DNA of 5,129 nucleotides from contig JALLON010000199.1 in assembly GCA_027717925.1 (NCBI GenBank), positions 1 through 5,129 on the forward strand. Direction: 5' to 3'. Source of the stretch: Acidobacteria bacterium AH-259-G07. GTDB taxonomy: Bacteria; Acidobacteriota; UBA6911; RPQK01; JADFOI01. Below the pieces are notes generated by a model that was not told the DNA's origin, searched no databases, and saw only the letters and a list, made by a program, of their open reading frames with translations. Made by a program: the position numbers and the translations under genes. Positions 1 through 4,713 of this stretch are shown here, in pieces (positions within the stretch are counted from its first letter, which is position 1; each line of letters opens with the position of its first letter).

Positions 1-403
1 TGACGGGGAGAAACGCCAGCTCTTCGTCTGTAGAGGGCATCGACACATCTAGCTCCCGCCGTTTCAGAGGTCTTCGCTCGCTCGGGACCGTCTTGCCAGG
101 CGGGACGGGATTGAAGACGATGGCCGGCTGGGTGCTGTTGCCAAGGTTGGCGGCTCTCAGCTTGTCGTAAGCCGCGAGAGGACTCCACTCCCCGTTCAGC
201 CTCTCGATGATCGCCTCTTGCTCTTCGCGCGTGAAGGCCAACCCGGCGATCTTTTGCGCGGCCTCGATCATCTCGATGGTGATGATATCCGCGTCTTGCG
301 CCACAGCCGTGAGTGCTCCCGGCATCAGCGTCGACCCGAAGCCTGCTGCCGAGAAGCAGGCGATGAAGCGACGGCGGTTCAGGGCTAATCTTTGCTCATC
401 CAT
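1..403 (-). CDS. Tat-exported amidase-family protein, N-terminal part, cut by the left window edge
   Basis: The visible 134 residues start with MDEQRLALNRRRFIACFSAA, a twin-arginine signal (RRRFIA) followed by a hydrophobic stretch and a possible AxA-type cleavage site (LTAVAQD, residues 31-37). This implies export in folded form. Residues 38-105 (ITIEMIEAAQKIAGLAFT, a helix with REEQEAIIERLN, then NSTQPAIVFNPVPPG) and the end ELAFLPV match, from memory, the N-terminal extension of Tat-signal amidases (amidase-signature family) just before the catalytic domain. The Ser-cisSer-Lys triad lies outside the window, so hydrolysis of an amide in the periplasm is inferred. Start ATG at 401-403 has a strong ribosome site (GAGAGGAGA, about 5 bp upstream). 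It reads away from the ADP-ribosylglycohydrolase end across 151 bp that contain an operator-like palindrome, so separate control is likely. The frame is open to the edge. Family is fairly sure, substrate unknown. Confidence 0.75.
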   Translation of the reverse strand, partial: MDEQRLALNRRRFIACFSAAGFGSTLMPGALTAVAQDADIITIEMIEAAQKIAGLAFTREEQEAIIERLNGEWSPLAAYDKLRAANLGNSTQPAIVFNPVPPGKTVPSERRPLKRRELDVSMPSTDEELAFLPV

Positions 404-431
404 TGCTTTCTCCTCTCGAACTCTTCAAATG

Positions 432-454
432 GAAGAATTTAGACTAAACTCTTC
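432..454. promoter_or_regulatory. 23-bp near-perfect palindrome upstream of the amidase, operator candidate
   Basis: Arms GAAGA and TCTTC flank a core TTTAGACTAAA. Only the pair at positions 6/18 and the central base break the dyad. The centre (443) is 40 bp upstream of the amidase start and overlaps the candidate -10 box, where a dimeric repressor would bind. On the amidase-sense strand the one mismatch becomes a G-T pair, so an RNA hairpin is also possible, but there is no U-run behind it. The regulator family cannot be named from sequence alone. Confidence 0.5.
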
Positions 455-464
455 GCTCTTGCAA
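436..464 (-). promoter_or_regulatory. Candidate sigma70-type promoter for the amidase
   Basis: Minus-strand boxes TTGCAA (464-459) and TAAATT (441-436), each 4 of 6 to consensus, are separated by 17 bp. They lie 33 bp or more upstream of the amidase ATG. The -10 box is inside the 23-bp palindrome. The match is weak on its own; the support is position and overlap with the palindrome. Confidence 0.3.
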
Positions 465-498
465 AGCAATCTCACCTGATGACTTTATATCGAAACTC

Positions 499-522
499 GA
501 AGAATAGATGGGTCGATTCTTC
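499..522. repeat. Second inverted repeat in the amidase upstream region
   Basis: A perfect 7-bp inverted repeat, GAAGAAT (499-505) and ATTCTTC (516-522), has a 10-bp spacer. Its outer arms GAAGA/TCTTC are the same as those of the palindrome at 432-454 and are spaced almost identically (24 versus 23 bp overall), so it could be a second, weaker site for the same protein. It is not GC-rich and has no T-run, so a terminator for the ADP-ribosylglycohydrolase gene is unlikely. Confidence 0.35.
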
Positions 523-554
523 CTACAATATCTAGGCTGAAGCTACGGTCCCCG

Positions 555-1337
555 CTAGGTTCCATTAGCCACGCGAAAACGAGATTCGAACCTCAACACA
601 GTTTCCAAAAACTCATGTGGAAGTCGCGCTTTGACCTCTCTTGCTACTTCAACTGGCAATTGTCCATAGTACGCTTCGGCAATACCGCCCGCGATACAAG
701 CCATCGTGTCCGTGTCGCCTCCCAGAGAAATAGCATTCCTGACTGCACTCTCGAAATCTTCGGAGTCAAGGAAACAGATGATCGATTCCGGAACTGATCC
801 CTGACACGAGATATCGAAGGTGTAGCTTGCCCTGATTTCTTCTACGGTCCGGTCCATCTCGTAGCCAAATCGCTTGGAAATTTCCTCCCTCAATTCATCT
901 TTTGCACTTCCTGTCCGCGCCAGAAACACTGCCAGGGCGGTGGCCTGTGCACCGCGAATACCCTCCTCGTGGTTATGGGTGACCTCAGCACTCCTCTTGG
1001 CTTCTAACAGGATCTGGTCCACGGATTCAAACGCATACCCCACCGGGGTGACCCGCATCGCGGATCCATTGCCCCAGCTGTTGTAAGGACCCTTCGAAGG
1101 ATCAGCCAACCAGCCCACGAAGTAACCGCCGTAACCCCGCCCCGGATACCTATTACCGAAATCCCGAAGCGCGGCGCCGTAGTCCAGGCCATCCAAGATG
1201 GCCACGGCTACAGCTATCGTCAGAACAGTATCGTCAGTGAAGCAAGAGTGCAGTGCGAACAGTGGAAAGTCATATTCCTTCGACCCTAAGCCTTCGTACG
1301 GCGAACCAATAATGTCGCCTGCTATCGCCCCGAGCAT
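555..1337 (-). CDS. ADP-ribosylglycohydrolase family protein (DraG/ARH-like)
   Basis: 260 residues, the usual size for single-domain members of the ADP-ribosylglycohydrolase family (PF03747), which remove ADP-ribose from proteins or small molecules using a metal pair. Family landmarks are in order: GAIAGDIIGS at the N-terminus (residues 3-12), the metal-binding FTDDTVLT (33-40; Thr34, Asp35, Asp36), GNGSAMR (89-95), HNHEEGIRGAQA (121-131) and SLGGDTDTMACIAGGIAEA (204-222; Asp208 and Asp210). All expected metal ligands appear present, so the enzyme should be active. There is no signal peptide, so it is cytoplasmic. Start ATG follows AAGGCAGGAT, a fair ribosome site. It lies directly downstream of a frameshifted remnant whose stop overlaps this start by 16 bp, and may be co-transcribed with tannase. 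No partner ADP-ribosyltransferase is visible, so the substrate is unknown. Confidence 0.9.
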   Translation of the reverse strand: MLGAIAGDIIGSPYEGLGSKEYDFPLFALHSCFTDDTVLTIAVAVAILDGLDYGAALRDFGNRYPGRGYGGYFVGWLADPSKGPYNSWGNGSAMRVTPVGYAFESVDQILLEAKRSAEVTHNHEEGIRGAQATALAVFLARTGSAKDELREEISKRFGYEMDRTVEEIRASYTFDISCQGSVPESIICFLDSEDFESAVRNAISLGGDTDTMACIAGGIAEAYYGQLPVEVAREVKARLPHEFLETVLRFESRFRVANGT

Positions 1338-1609
1338 ATCCTGCCTTGATCAATCACATTAGTCCGTCGACACCAGCCGCCAAACCAGTTGAGGACGACG
1401 ATCAATTCGTCGCGTGCGGATGTCTCCTCTGTCTGGGCACCTTCCTTGAGCATCAGGAAGCGCTGGAACCGTTTTCTCCACCACGGGGCGCAGGGACTCG
1501 TACTCTGGTTCATAGAAGTAGGAGTAGCTGTCTTTGAACTCCTCCCAGTAATCCTCCAGGCACTGCTAAAAGGCCGTTCTTTCAGGATGACGTTGCCGGT
1601 AGGTGCCAC
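1322..1609 (-). pseudogene. Small gene remnant with two compensating frameshifts, possibly IS91-type transposase N-terminus
   Basis: Between tannase and the ADP-ribosylglycohydrolase, protein-like sequence jumps frames. A GTG start at 1609 gives VAPTGNVILKERPF. Near 1565-1568 a missing base moves the sense to another frame, which reads CLEDYWEEFKDSYSYFYEPE followed by YESLRPVVEK. At an AAAA run near 1473-1476 an extra base restores the first frame, RFQRFLMLKEGAQTEETSAR, then DELIVVLNWFGGW, ending at 1322. The aromatic and acidic composition of the middle part is unlike chance translation. The pattern EY-x3-RPVVE-x5-RFL weakly recalls the N-terminal region of IS91-family transposases (before the zinc-binding cysteines, which are absent here); this is inference from memory. 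The two changes could be decay or sequencing indels. Confidence 0.4.
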
Positions 1610-1627
1610 AAGCTCGCTGCTCCGCCC

Positions 1628-3304
1628 TTACTGACAGGCGAAGTTGCCCTCGACCCAGTTCGCCGGATCGTTCTCCCCCCCGGCGGGCCCGACGTAGACG
1701 GCCCGCTCAGGGTAGGCACAGACACGCCTCTCGTTGTCCACCACCCCATCCGTACTGTGGGTTGCGACGACGAAGTCCGGCGCGTTGCCGTTCTCTACCC
1801 AGTCCACGAGCGGCTCGAGCTTGTCCCAGCGGTTGGGGCCCGGCCCGCCACGGCAGTGACCCATCCCCGGCACCATGAACAGCCTGATTCGATCCCTCGC
1901 GGCCTGCATATCGCCCATGAACGTGGTTGCCACAATGTCCTTGTAGTGATCCAGAGTCGGTTCGGGGTGGGGCCCCGCGTCAGCCCAGCCATGGTACAGG
2001 ATGAGCTTACCGCCGTTTTTGATGAGAAATCGCGTCAAATTCGGATCGGTCGCATCGGTGATCGACATCATCAAATCGGCTCGACCCGCCGTGAAATCAT
2101 CGACATTGAATTCCCACCAGGCCCATTCCGGAGGGGTCCGTGTCTTATCCGGAACATGAGAGAGATCGGCGAGGTTCGGCGGTGGGACACCCGGGTCGGT
2201 CTCGTAAAAGAGATAATTCAAATGATTACCTGTATTGCGGAGGAAGCTAGGGGCCATTGAGTTCCCTGCGTGGGGAATAATCTCACGCGGCCAATTAAAT
2301 TCCGAACCGAACGACTTTCCTTTGTAGATGGAAATTCCTTCGCTGTCATGGGCACCCGAATACACGTCCTTGATTGTCTCCACTTGTGCCGCCGTGAAGC
2401 AGTCGTCGGCGTTGACATCGCCAGGACACATCCGGTCTGCGAGATCGACTTCTGGATCAAAATCGCAGCTGAGCGGGTCATCGATCACGCCGTCAGTAAT
2501 TCCGTCATTCGTATCGCATTTCGCCAGCACGGCCTCCTGCAGCATGGTCAGCTTCGTCAAGCTGTCGAAGGAGCCATCGCCGTCCGTGTCGAAGGCCAAG
2601 TTGCCCGCAAACTCATTCCGGAACAGCCGCTGCAACGTCCAGGCACTGTTCGCATGCATGGCCTGATAGAAATTCACGGGCGCGCCAGCCACGATCCCGT
2701 CAAAGTCGGCGGGGTACCGCTGGGCTTCCATCAGACCCTGACGACCGCCCGTAGAGCACCCCTCGTGGTAGGAATAATCGGGCGGCCTGCCGTAGTACGC
2801 GCGAATGATCCTCTTGGCTGCGTTGACTGTGAGATGCACCGCCCGGTGGCCAAAATCGATTTCCGCCTGCCGGTTGTTGAAGGCGAAGGAGGCCCCCGGT
2901 TCAGCGCCACCGTCATGGCCCGAATTGCTGTTGGCCACGGGGTACCCCTGAGCCACACGGTGGTCCCAAAAACTCAGGCGCCCGTCCTTTAAGCCATCTC
3001 CCCGATTTAGAAACCGGCCGTTCCAGTTCTCAGGCAGTGGAAGTTGGACGTGAAAACGGATGGCAGGTGCGATGTTTCCTTTGACATAGCAGTACCGAAC
3101 GACGTCATAGCCGAGGCGCGAAGCACTTGACTCGTCGACCTTCCGCACTTCAGCCGACGTAATGGTGAGGTTTTGAATGTCCGTCAGTGCAGCGCAAGCC
3201 GACTCCTCCTCCGTTGGTCCTGGTTTCGCCAGTCCTACGCAAGGTGCCAGAACCAGCGCCAGAATCGATGTCGAAACTAGCATCTTGTATCGTCGTCGCA
3301 TCAT
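1628..3304 (-). CDS. Secreted tannase/feruloyl esterase family protein
   Basis: 558 residues. The family (PF07519) hydrolyses ester bonds of gallate or ferulate in plant phenolics. A signal peptide (MMRRRYKMLVSTSILALVLA, cleavage likely after VGLA, about residue 26) sends it out of the cytoplasm. The catalytic serine is in GCSTGGRQG (Ser184), the aspartate in GWADAGPHP (Asp442) and the histidine in GMGHCRGG (His483). Cys183 and Cys484, next to Ser and His, form the disulfide typical of the family's CS-D-HC motif. The lid holds the usual calcium loop (DTNDGITDGVIDDP, 264-277) plus two extra acidic loops. An upstream GTG at 3439 would add 45 residues, but that part is out-of-frame kinase remnant. 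GGGAGGT (3312-3306) directly before ATG ATG at 3304/3301 fixes the start; 3301 has the better spacing. All active-site parts are present, so it is probably functional. The exact substrate is not predictable. Confidence 0.92.
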   Translation of the reverse strand: MMRRRYKMLVSTSILALVLAPCVGLAKPGPTEEESACAALTDIQNLTITSAEVRKVDESSASRLGYDVVRYCYVKGNIAPAIRFHVQLPLPENWNGRFLNRGDGLKDGRLSFWDHRVAQGYPVANSNSGHDGGAEPGASFAFNNRQAEIDFGHRAVHLTVNAAKRIIRAYYGRPPDYSYHEGCSTGGRQGLMEAQRYPADFDGIVAGAPVNFYQAMHANSAWTLQRLFRNEFAGNLAFDTDGDGSFDSLTKLTMLQEAVLAKCDTNDGITDGVIDDPLSCDFDPEVDLADRMCPGDVNADDCFTAAQVETIKDVYSGAHDSEGISIYKGKSFGSEFNWPREIIPHAGNSMAPSFLRNTGNHLNYLFYETDPGVPPPNLADLSHVPDKTRTPPEWAWWEFNVDDFTAGRADLMMSITDATDPNLTRFLIKNGGKLILYHGWADAGPHPEPTLDHYKDIVATTFMGDMQAARDRIRLFMVPGMGHCRGGPGPNRWDKLEPLVDWVENGNAPDFVVATHSTDGVVDNERRVCAYPERAVYVGPAGGENDPANWVEGNFACQ

Positions 3305-3315
3305 GACCTCCCGTG

Positions 3316-3426
3316 TCAGAAGACTGGGTCGAAGAGGCTCGGTCCAGGTGCCCAATACACCTCGCCCGTACCGCCAGCTCCTAGCTTCTCGATGATCTTG
3401 TAATGGCTGATGGTCTTGCCGAGCAC
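3316..3426 (-). pseudogene. Ser/Thr protein kinase 5' remnant, now a 36-codon upstream ORF of tannase
   Basis: GTG start at 3426, with a strong ribosome site (GAGGGGGAG) just before it, reads VLGKTISHYKIIEKLGAGGT then GEVYWAP. This is the classical start of bacterial eukaryote-like (PknB-type) kinases: the HYKIIEKLG first strand and the glycine-rich ATP loop GxGGxGEVY (residues 16-24). After WAP the similarity stops; only about nine unrelated codons follow to a TGA at 3318-3316. The ATP-binding lysine and the catalytic and activation loops are missing, so there is no kinase activity. The stop lies 4 bp before the tannase ribosome site, so translation of the remnant could couple to tannase. 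It overlaps the false 5' extension of the tannase frame. Confidence 0.7.
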
Positions 3427-3460
3427 AACTCCCCCTCACTCTGCAATGCAGTTGTGCCCA

Positions 3461-3489
3461 ATGTTACGCCTAGAGAGGGTTAAAGGCAA
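3461..3489 (-). promoter_or_regulatory. Candidate promoter reading into kinase remnant and tannase
   Basis: Minus-strand boxes TTGCCT (3489-3484) and TAACAT (3466-3461), each 4 of 6 to the sigma70 consensus, have the ideal 17-bp spacing. Transcription would start near 3454, about 28 bp before the remnant's GTG and about 150 bp before the tannase ATG. The arrangement fits a normal kinase-gene promoter that now drives tannase. Confidence 0.35.
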
Positions 3490-3753
3490 CGGGCGGGATG
3501 GGAATCACAAGAAACTGGAGAAACCCTAGTGGCCAATCTTATAGTGGAAGTTCAAAACGCATTGGAGCCATTCTCCCTAACATTTTTTAGGTGAAATTAT
3601 TCCTCCGTGGGCACCAGCCGCCGTGATCAAGCACGCACCGCAAGCAGACCGAGACGTCCTCCCATATCCGTCCCTTCGCCCTTAAAGACCTCAGGTGAGC
3701 AACCTTTGTGCGCAGAATGGAATTTTAAGCCAGCCTGTTCTAATAGTGCTACT
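3490..3753. other. Non-coding stretch without a recognised gene
   Basis: No reading frame here has a convincing start, ribosome site or family resemblance. The only structure seen is a 5-bp inverted repeat CCTAA/TTAGG (3576-3591) with an AT-rich loop, too weak for a terminator. The stretch runs from the tannase-side promoter to the outer end of the IS6 remnant and may be degraded sequence. Confidence 0.4.
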
Positions 3754-4039
3754 GGCACTGTCAAGTTATCGAGCCAACCGCGGATACCCACGCGGAGTGT
3801 GCCGCCTTCGGAGTTTTCGGGCATATTCAGGCCCGAACTTTAGGCACCAAAATCGGATGGCCTCGTAAGAGACGATTATCCCTCGTTCCGCCAGCAGATC
3901 CTCCACGTGTCGAAAGCTGAGGGTGAAGCGGTAGTAGAGCCAAACGGCGTGGCTGATGATTTCGGGTGGAAAACGATGGCCTCGATACAGTGATTTCATC
4001 GAGTGATTATCGCTGATGGCCGCTCAACTTGACAAAGCC
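3754..4039 (-). mobile_element. IS6-family insertion sequence, 286-bp internally deleted derivative
   Basis: Two 22-bp terminal inverted repeats bound the element: 3754-3775 on the plus strand and 4039-4018 on the minus strand. They share GGC, two variable bases, TGTCAAGTT, a variable patch, then GCC (at least 15 of 22 matching). The transposase start lies 40 bp inside the 4039 end, as usual for IS6 elements. Full elements are around 0.8 kb, so roughly 0.5 kb of transposase body has been lost while both ends remain, giving a MITE-like derivative movable only in trans. The 8-bp flanks (GTGCTACT and TGGCCGTG) do not match, so no target duplication is visible. Confidence 0.7.
3766..3999 (-). pseudogene. 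IS6-family transposase, N-terminal fragment
   Basis: The 77-codon frame begins MKSLYRGHRFPPEIISHAVW and continues YYRFTLSFRHVEDLLAERGI, then VSYEAIRFWCLKFGPEYARK. This is the highly conserved N-terminal helix-turn-helix region of IS6/IS26-type transposases. Similarity ends at about residue 66 (KLRRR). The last 11 residues (HTPRGYPRLAR) are translation of the element's right end, and the stop falls in the terminal repeat. The whole DDE catalytic domain is missing, so it cannot transpose. A DNA-binding fragment acting on IS6 ends is possible but unproven. Confidence 0.85.
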
Positions 4040-4072
4040 TGGCCGTGGGTAAGCACTGCGGTTGACGGACGA

Positions 4073-4081
4073 TGGTACAAT
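4073..4081 (+). promoter_or_regulatory. Extended -10 promoter for the toxin-antitoxin pair, possibly leaderless
   Basis: TGG followed by TACAAT (4076-4081) matches an extended -10 element, with 5 of 6 bases of TATAAT. There is no good -35 at 16-18 bp. The hexamer ends 6 bp before ATG 4088, so transcription would begin at or next to the start codon. No Shine-Dalgarno sequence precedes either ATG (4088 or 4094). Both observations fit a leaderless mRNA. Confidence 0.4.
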
Positions 4082-4087
4082 CCGTTC

Positions 4088-4270
4088 ATGCCCATGGAAA
4101 CCGAAAAGCAACGAGCTATCAAAGCGCTCCGAACCCTTCCGGACGACGCCACGATTGAGGACGCCATTGAGCGGCTGTGTTTCATTGCGAAGATTGAGGA
4201 AGGTCTTCGCCAGTCTGAGGCAGGGTGTGTCGTACCTCACGAAGAGGTCAAGAAGCAGTTCTTGACGTGA
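4088..4270 (+). CDS. Small antitoxin-like protein of a ParE-type toxin-antitoxin pair
   Basis: 60 residues, or 58 if started at ATG 4094. The sequence MPMETEKQRAIKALRTLPDD leads into a helical, acidic protein (TIEDAIERLCFIAKIEEGLR) and ends AGCVVPHEEVKKQFLT. The tail pattern GLR-x2-EAG-x4-HEEV-x3-F is common in small antitoxins encoded just before ParE/RelE toxins; it forms the toxin-binding end in such families. No recognised DNA-binding fold can be assigned to the short N-terminus. Its TGA overlaps the toxin GTG (GTGA), so translation is coupled and antitoxin is made first. An upstream ATG at 4016 would start inside the IS terminal repeat and is not accepted. The role is inferred from position and tail motif. 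Confidence 0.7.
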   Translation: MPMETEKQRAIKALRTLPDDATIEDAIERLCFIAKIEEGLRQSEAGCVVPHEEVKKQFLT

Positions 4271-4560
4271 GGTTCATCCTCTGGACGGACCGAGCGCGCG
4301 AGGACCTGGCTGCCATCCAAGCGTTCATCAGCCAGGATTCACCGCGCTATGCAGAGGTGGTCGTCGCAAAGTTGATCTCCGCCGTTGAACGGATCGCGTA
4401 TTTCCCGGAGTCTGGTCGAGCGGTACCTGAGTTCGCAGACCCATCGGTGCGCGAGGTGATCTCCCCACCGTACCGCATCGTTTACCGACTGGTTGGCGAC
4501 GACGGGATTCACATTCTCACCGTTCATCATGGCGCGCGAAGCTTTCCGACGGATTTGTAG
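4267..4560 (+). CDS. ParE/RelE-superfamily toxin
   Basis: 97 residues starting at GTG 4267 (VRFILWTDRAREDLAAIQAF). The layout is that of the ParE_toxin family (PF05016): first strand plus WTDRAREDL helix, a second helix (SPRYAEVVVAKLISAVERIA, 25-44), FPESGRAVPEF (46-56), then strands VREVISPPYRIVYRL (61-75) and IHILTVHHGARSFP (81-94). The conserved PYR-x-VYRL and VHHGAR segments are intact, so the protein is probably active. ParE members poison DNA gyrase and RelE relatives cut mRNA on ribosomes; which applies cannot be told here. The start is set by the 4-bp overlap with the antitoxin stop, without a ribosome site of its own. The stop is followed after 10 bp by an attC-like site, so the pair resembles an integron cassette, where such modules are thought to stabilise arrays. 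Confidence 0.85.
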   Translation: MRFILWTDRAREDLAAIQAFISQDSPRYAEVVVAKLISAVERIAYFPESGRAVPEFADPSVREVISPPYRIVYRLVGDDGIHILTVHHGARSFPTDL

Positions 4561-4570
4561 CCGGGGTGCG

Positions 4571-4671
4571 GCCCAACAAGCGACCGAACCTGTCGGCGCC
4601 TCCTGTTACGGCCCGTGCGTGAGCACGTCCCGGGCCAGTCGGCGCCGCAGGTTAGCCGCGGCCCGTTAGCC
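4571..4671 (+). other. attC-like integron cassette recombination site
   Basis: A 101-bp imperfect inverted repeat has attC order. R'' GCCCAAC (4571-4577) fits RYYYAAC. L'' GCGACCGAACCTG (4580-4592) pairs with L' CAGGTTAGCCGC (4648-4659) and has one extra, unpaired base, the hallmark of attC. R' GTTAGCC (4665-4671) departs from GTTRRRY at one base. Between the arms are stems CGGCGCC/GGCGCCG (4594-4600, 4641-4647), GGCCCG/CGGGCC (4610-4615, 4631-4636) and a small apical hairpin near 4614-4627. Length lies in the usual 57-141 bp range. It begins 10 bp after the toxin stop, the normal cassette position. No integrase gene or second site is in view. A plain terminator is less likely because there is no T-run. 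Confidence 0.7.
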
Positions 4672-4713
4672 CGACGTGAAGATGACGACCAAGCGCAGCC
4701 CACAGGAAGTCAA

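Noticed and set aside
1757..2992. Long plus-strand frames opposite tannase (1757-2260 and 2270-2992)
   Set aside because: They lie antisense to a well-supported gene, lack family character, and are explained by its codon bias.
3305..3439. A 45-residue N-terminal extension of tannase starting at GTG 3439
   Set aside because: It is an out-of-frame translation of the kinase remnant, it places the signal peptide internally, and a strong ribosome site marks ATG 3304/3301.
3576..3591. CCTAA/TTAGG inverted repeat as a terminator
   Set aside because: The stem is only 5 bp and not GC-rich, and the T-run lies in the loop instead of after the stem.
3627..3824. A 65-codon minus-strand frame across the IS6 right end
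   Set aside because: It starts inside the transposase fragment in another frame, crosses the terminal repeat, and has no ribosome site or recognised similarity.
3746..4047. 8-bp target site duplication around the IS6 derivative
   Set aside because: The flanks GTGCTACT and TGGCCGTG do not match, even with small shifts of the ends.
4047..4070. A second attC R' site (GTTGACG) upstream of the antitoxin
   Set aside because: It misses the GTTRRRY pattern at two positions and no paired left arm is present.
4053..4081. A standard -35/-10 promoter using TTGACG (4062-4067) and TACAAT
   Set aside because: The spacing is only 8 bp; an extended -10 element explains the site better.
4016..4087. Longer antitoxin starting at ATG 4016
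   Set aside because: The added 24 residues would be translated from the IS terminal repeat and from sequence upstream of the -10 box; the antitoxin-like part begins at MPMETEKQ.
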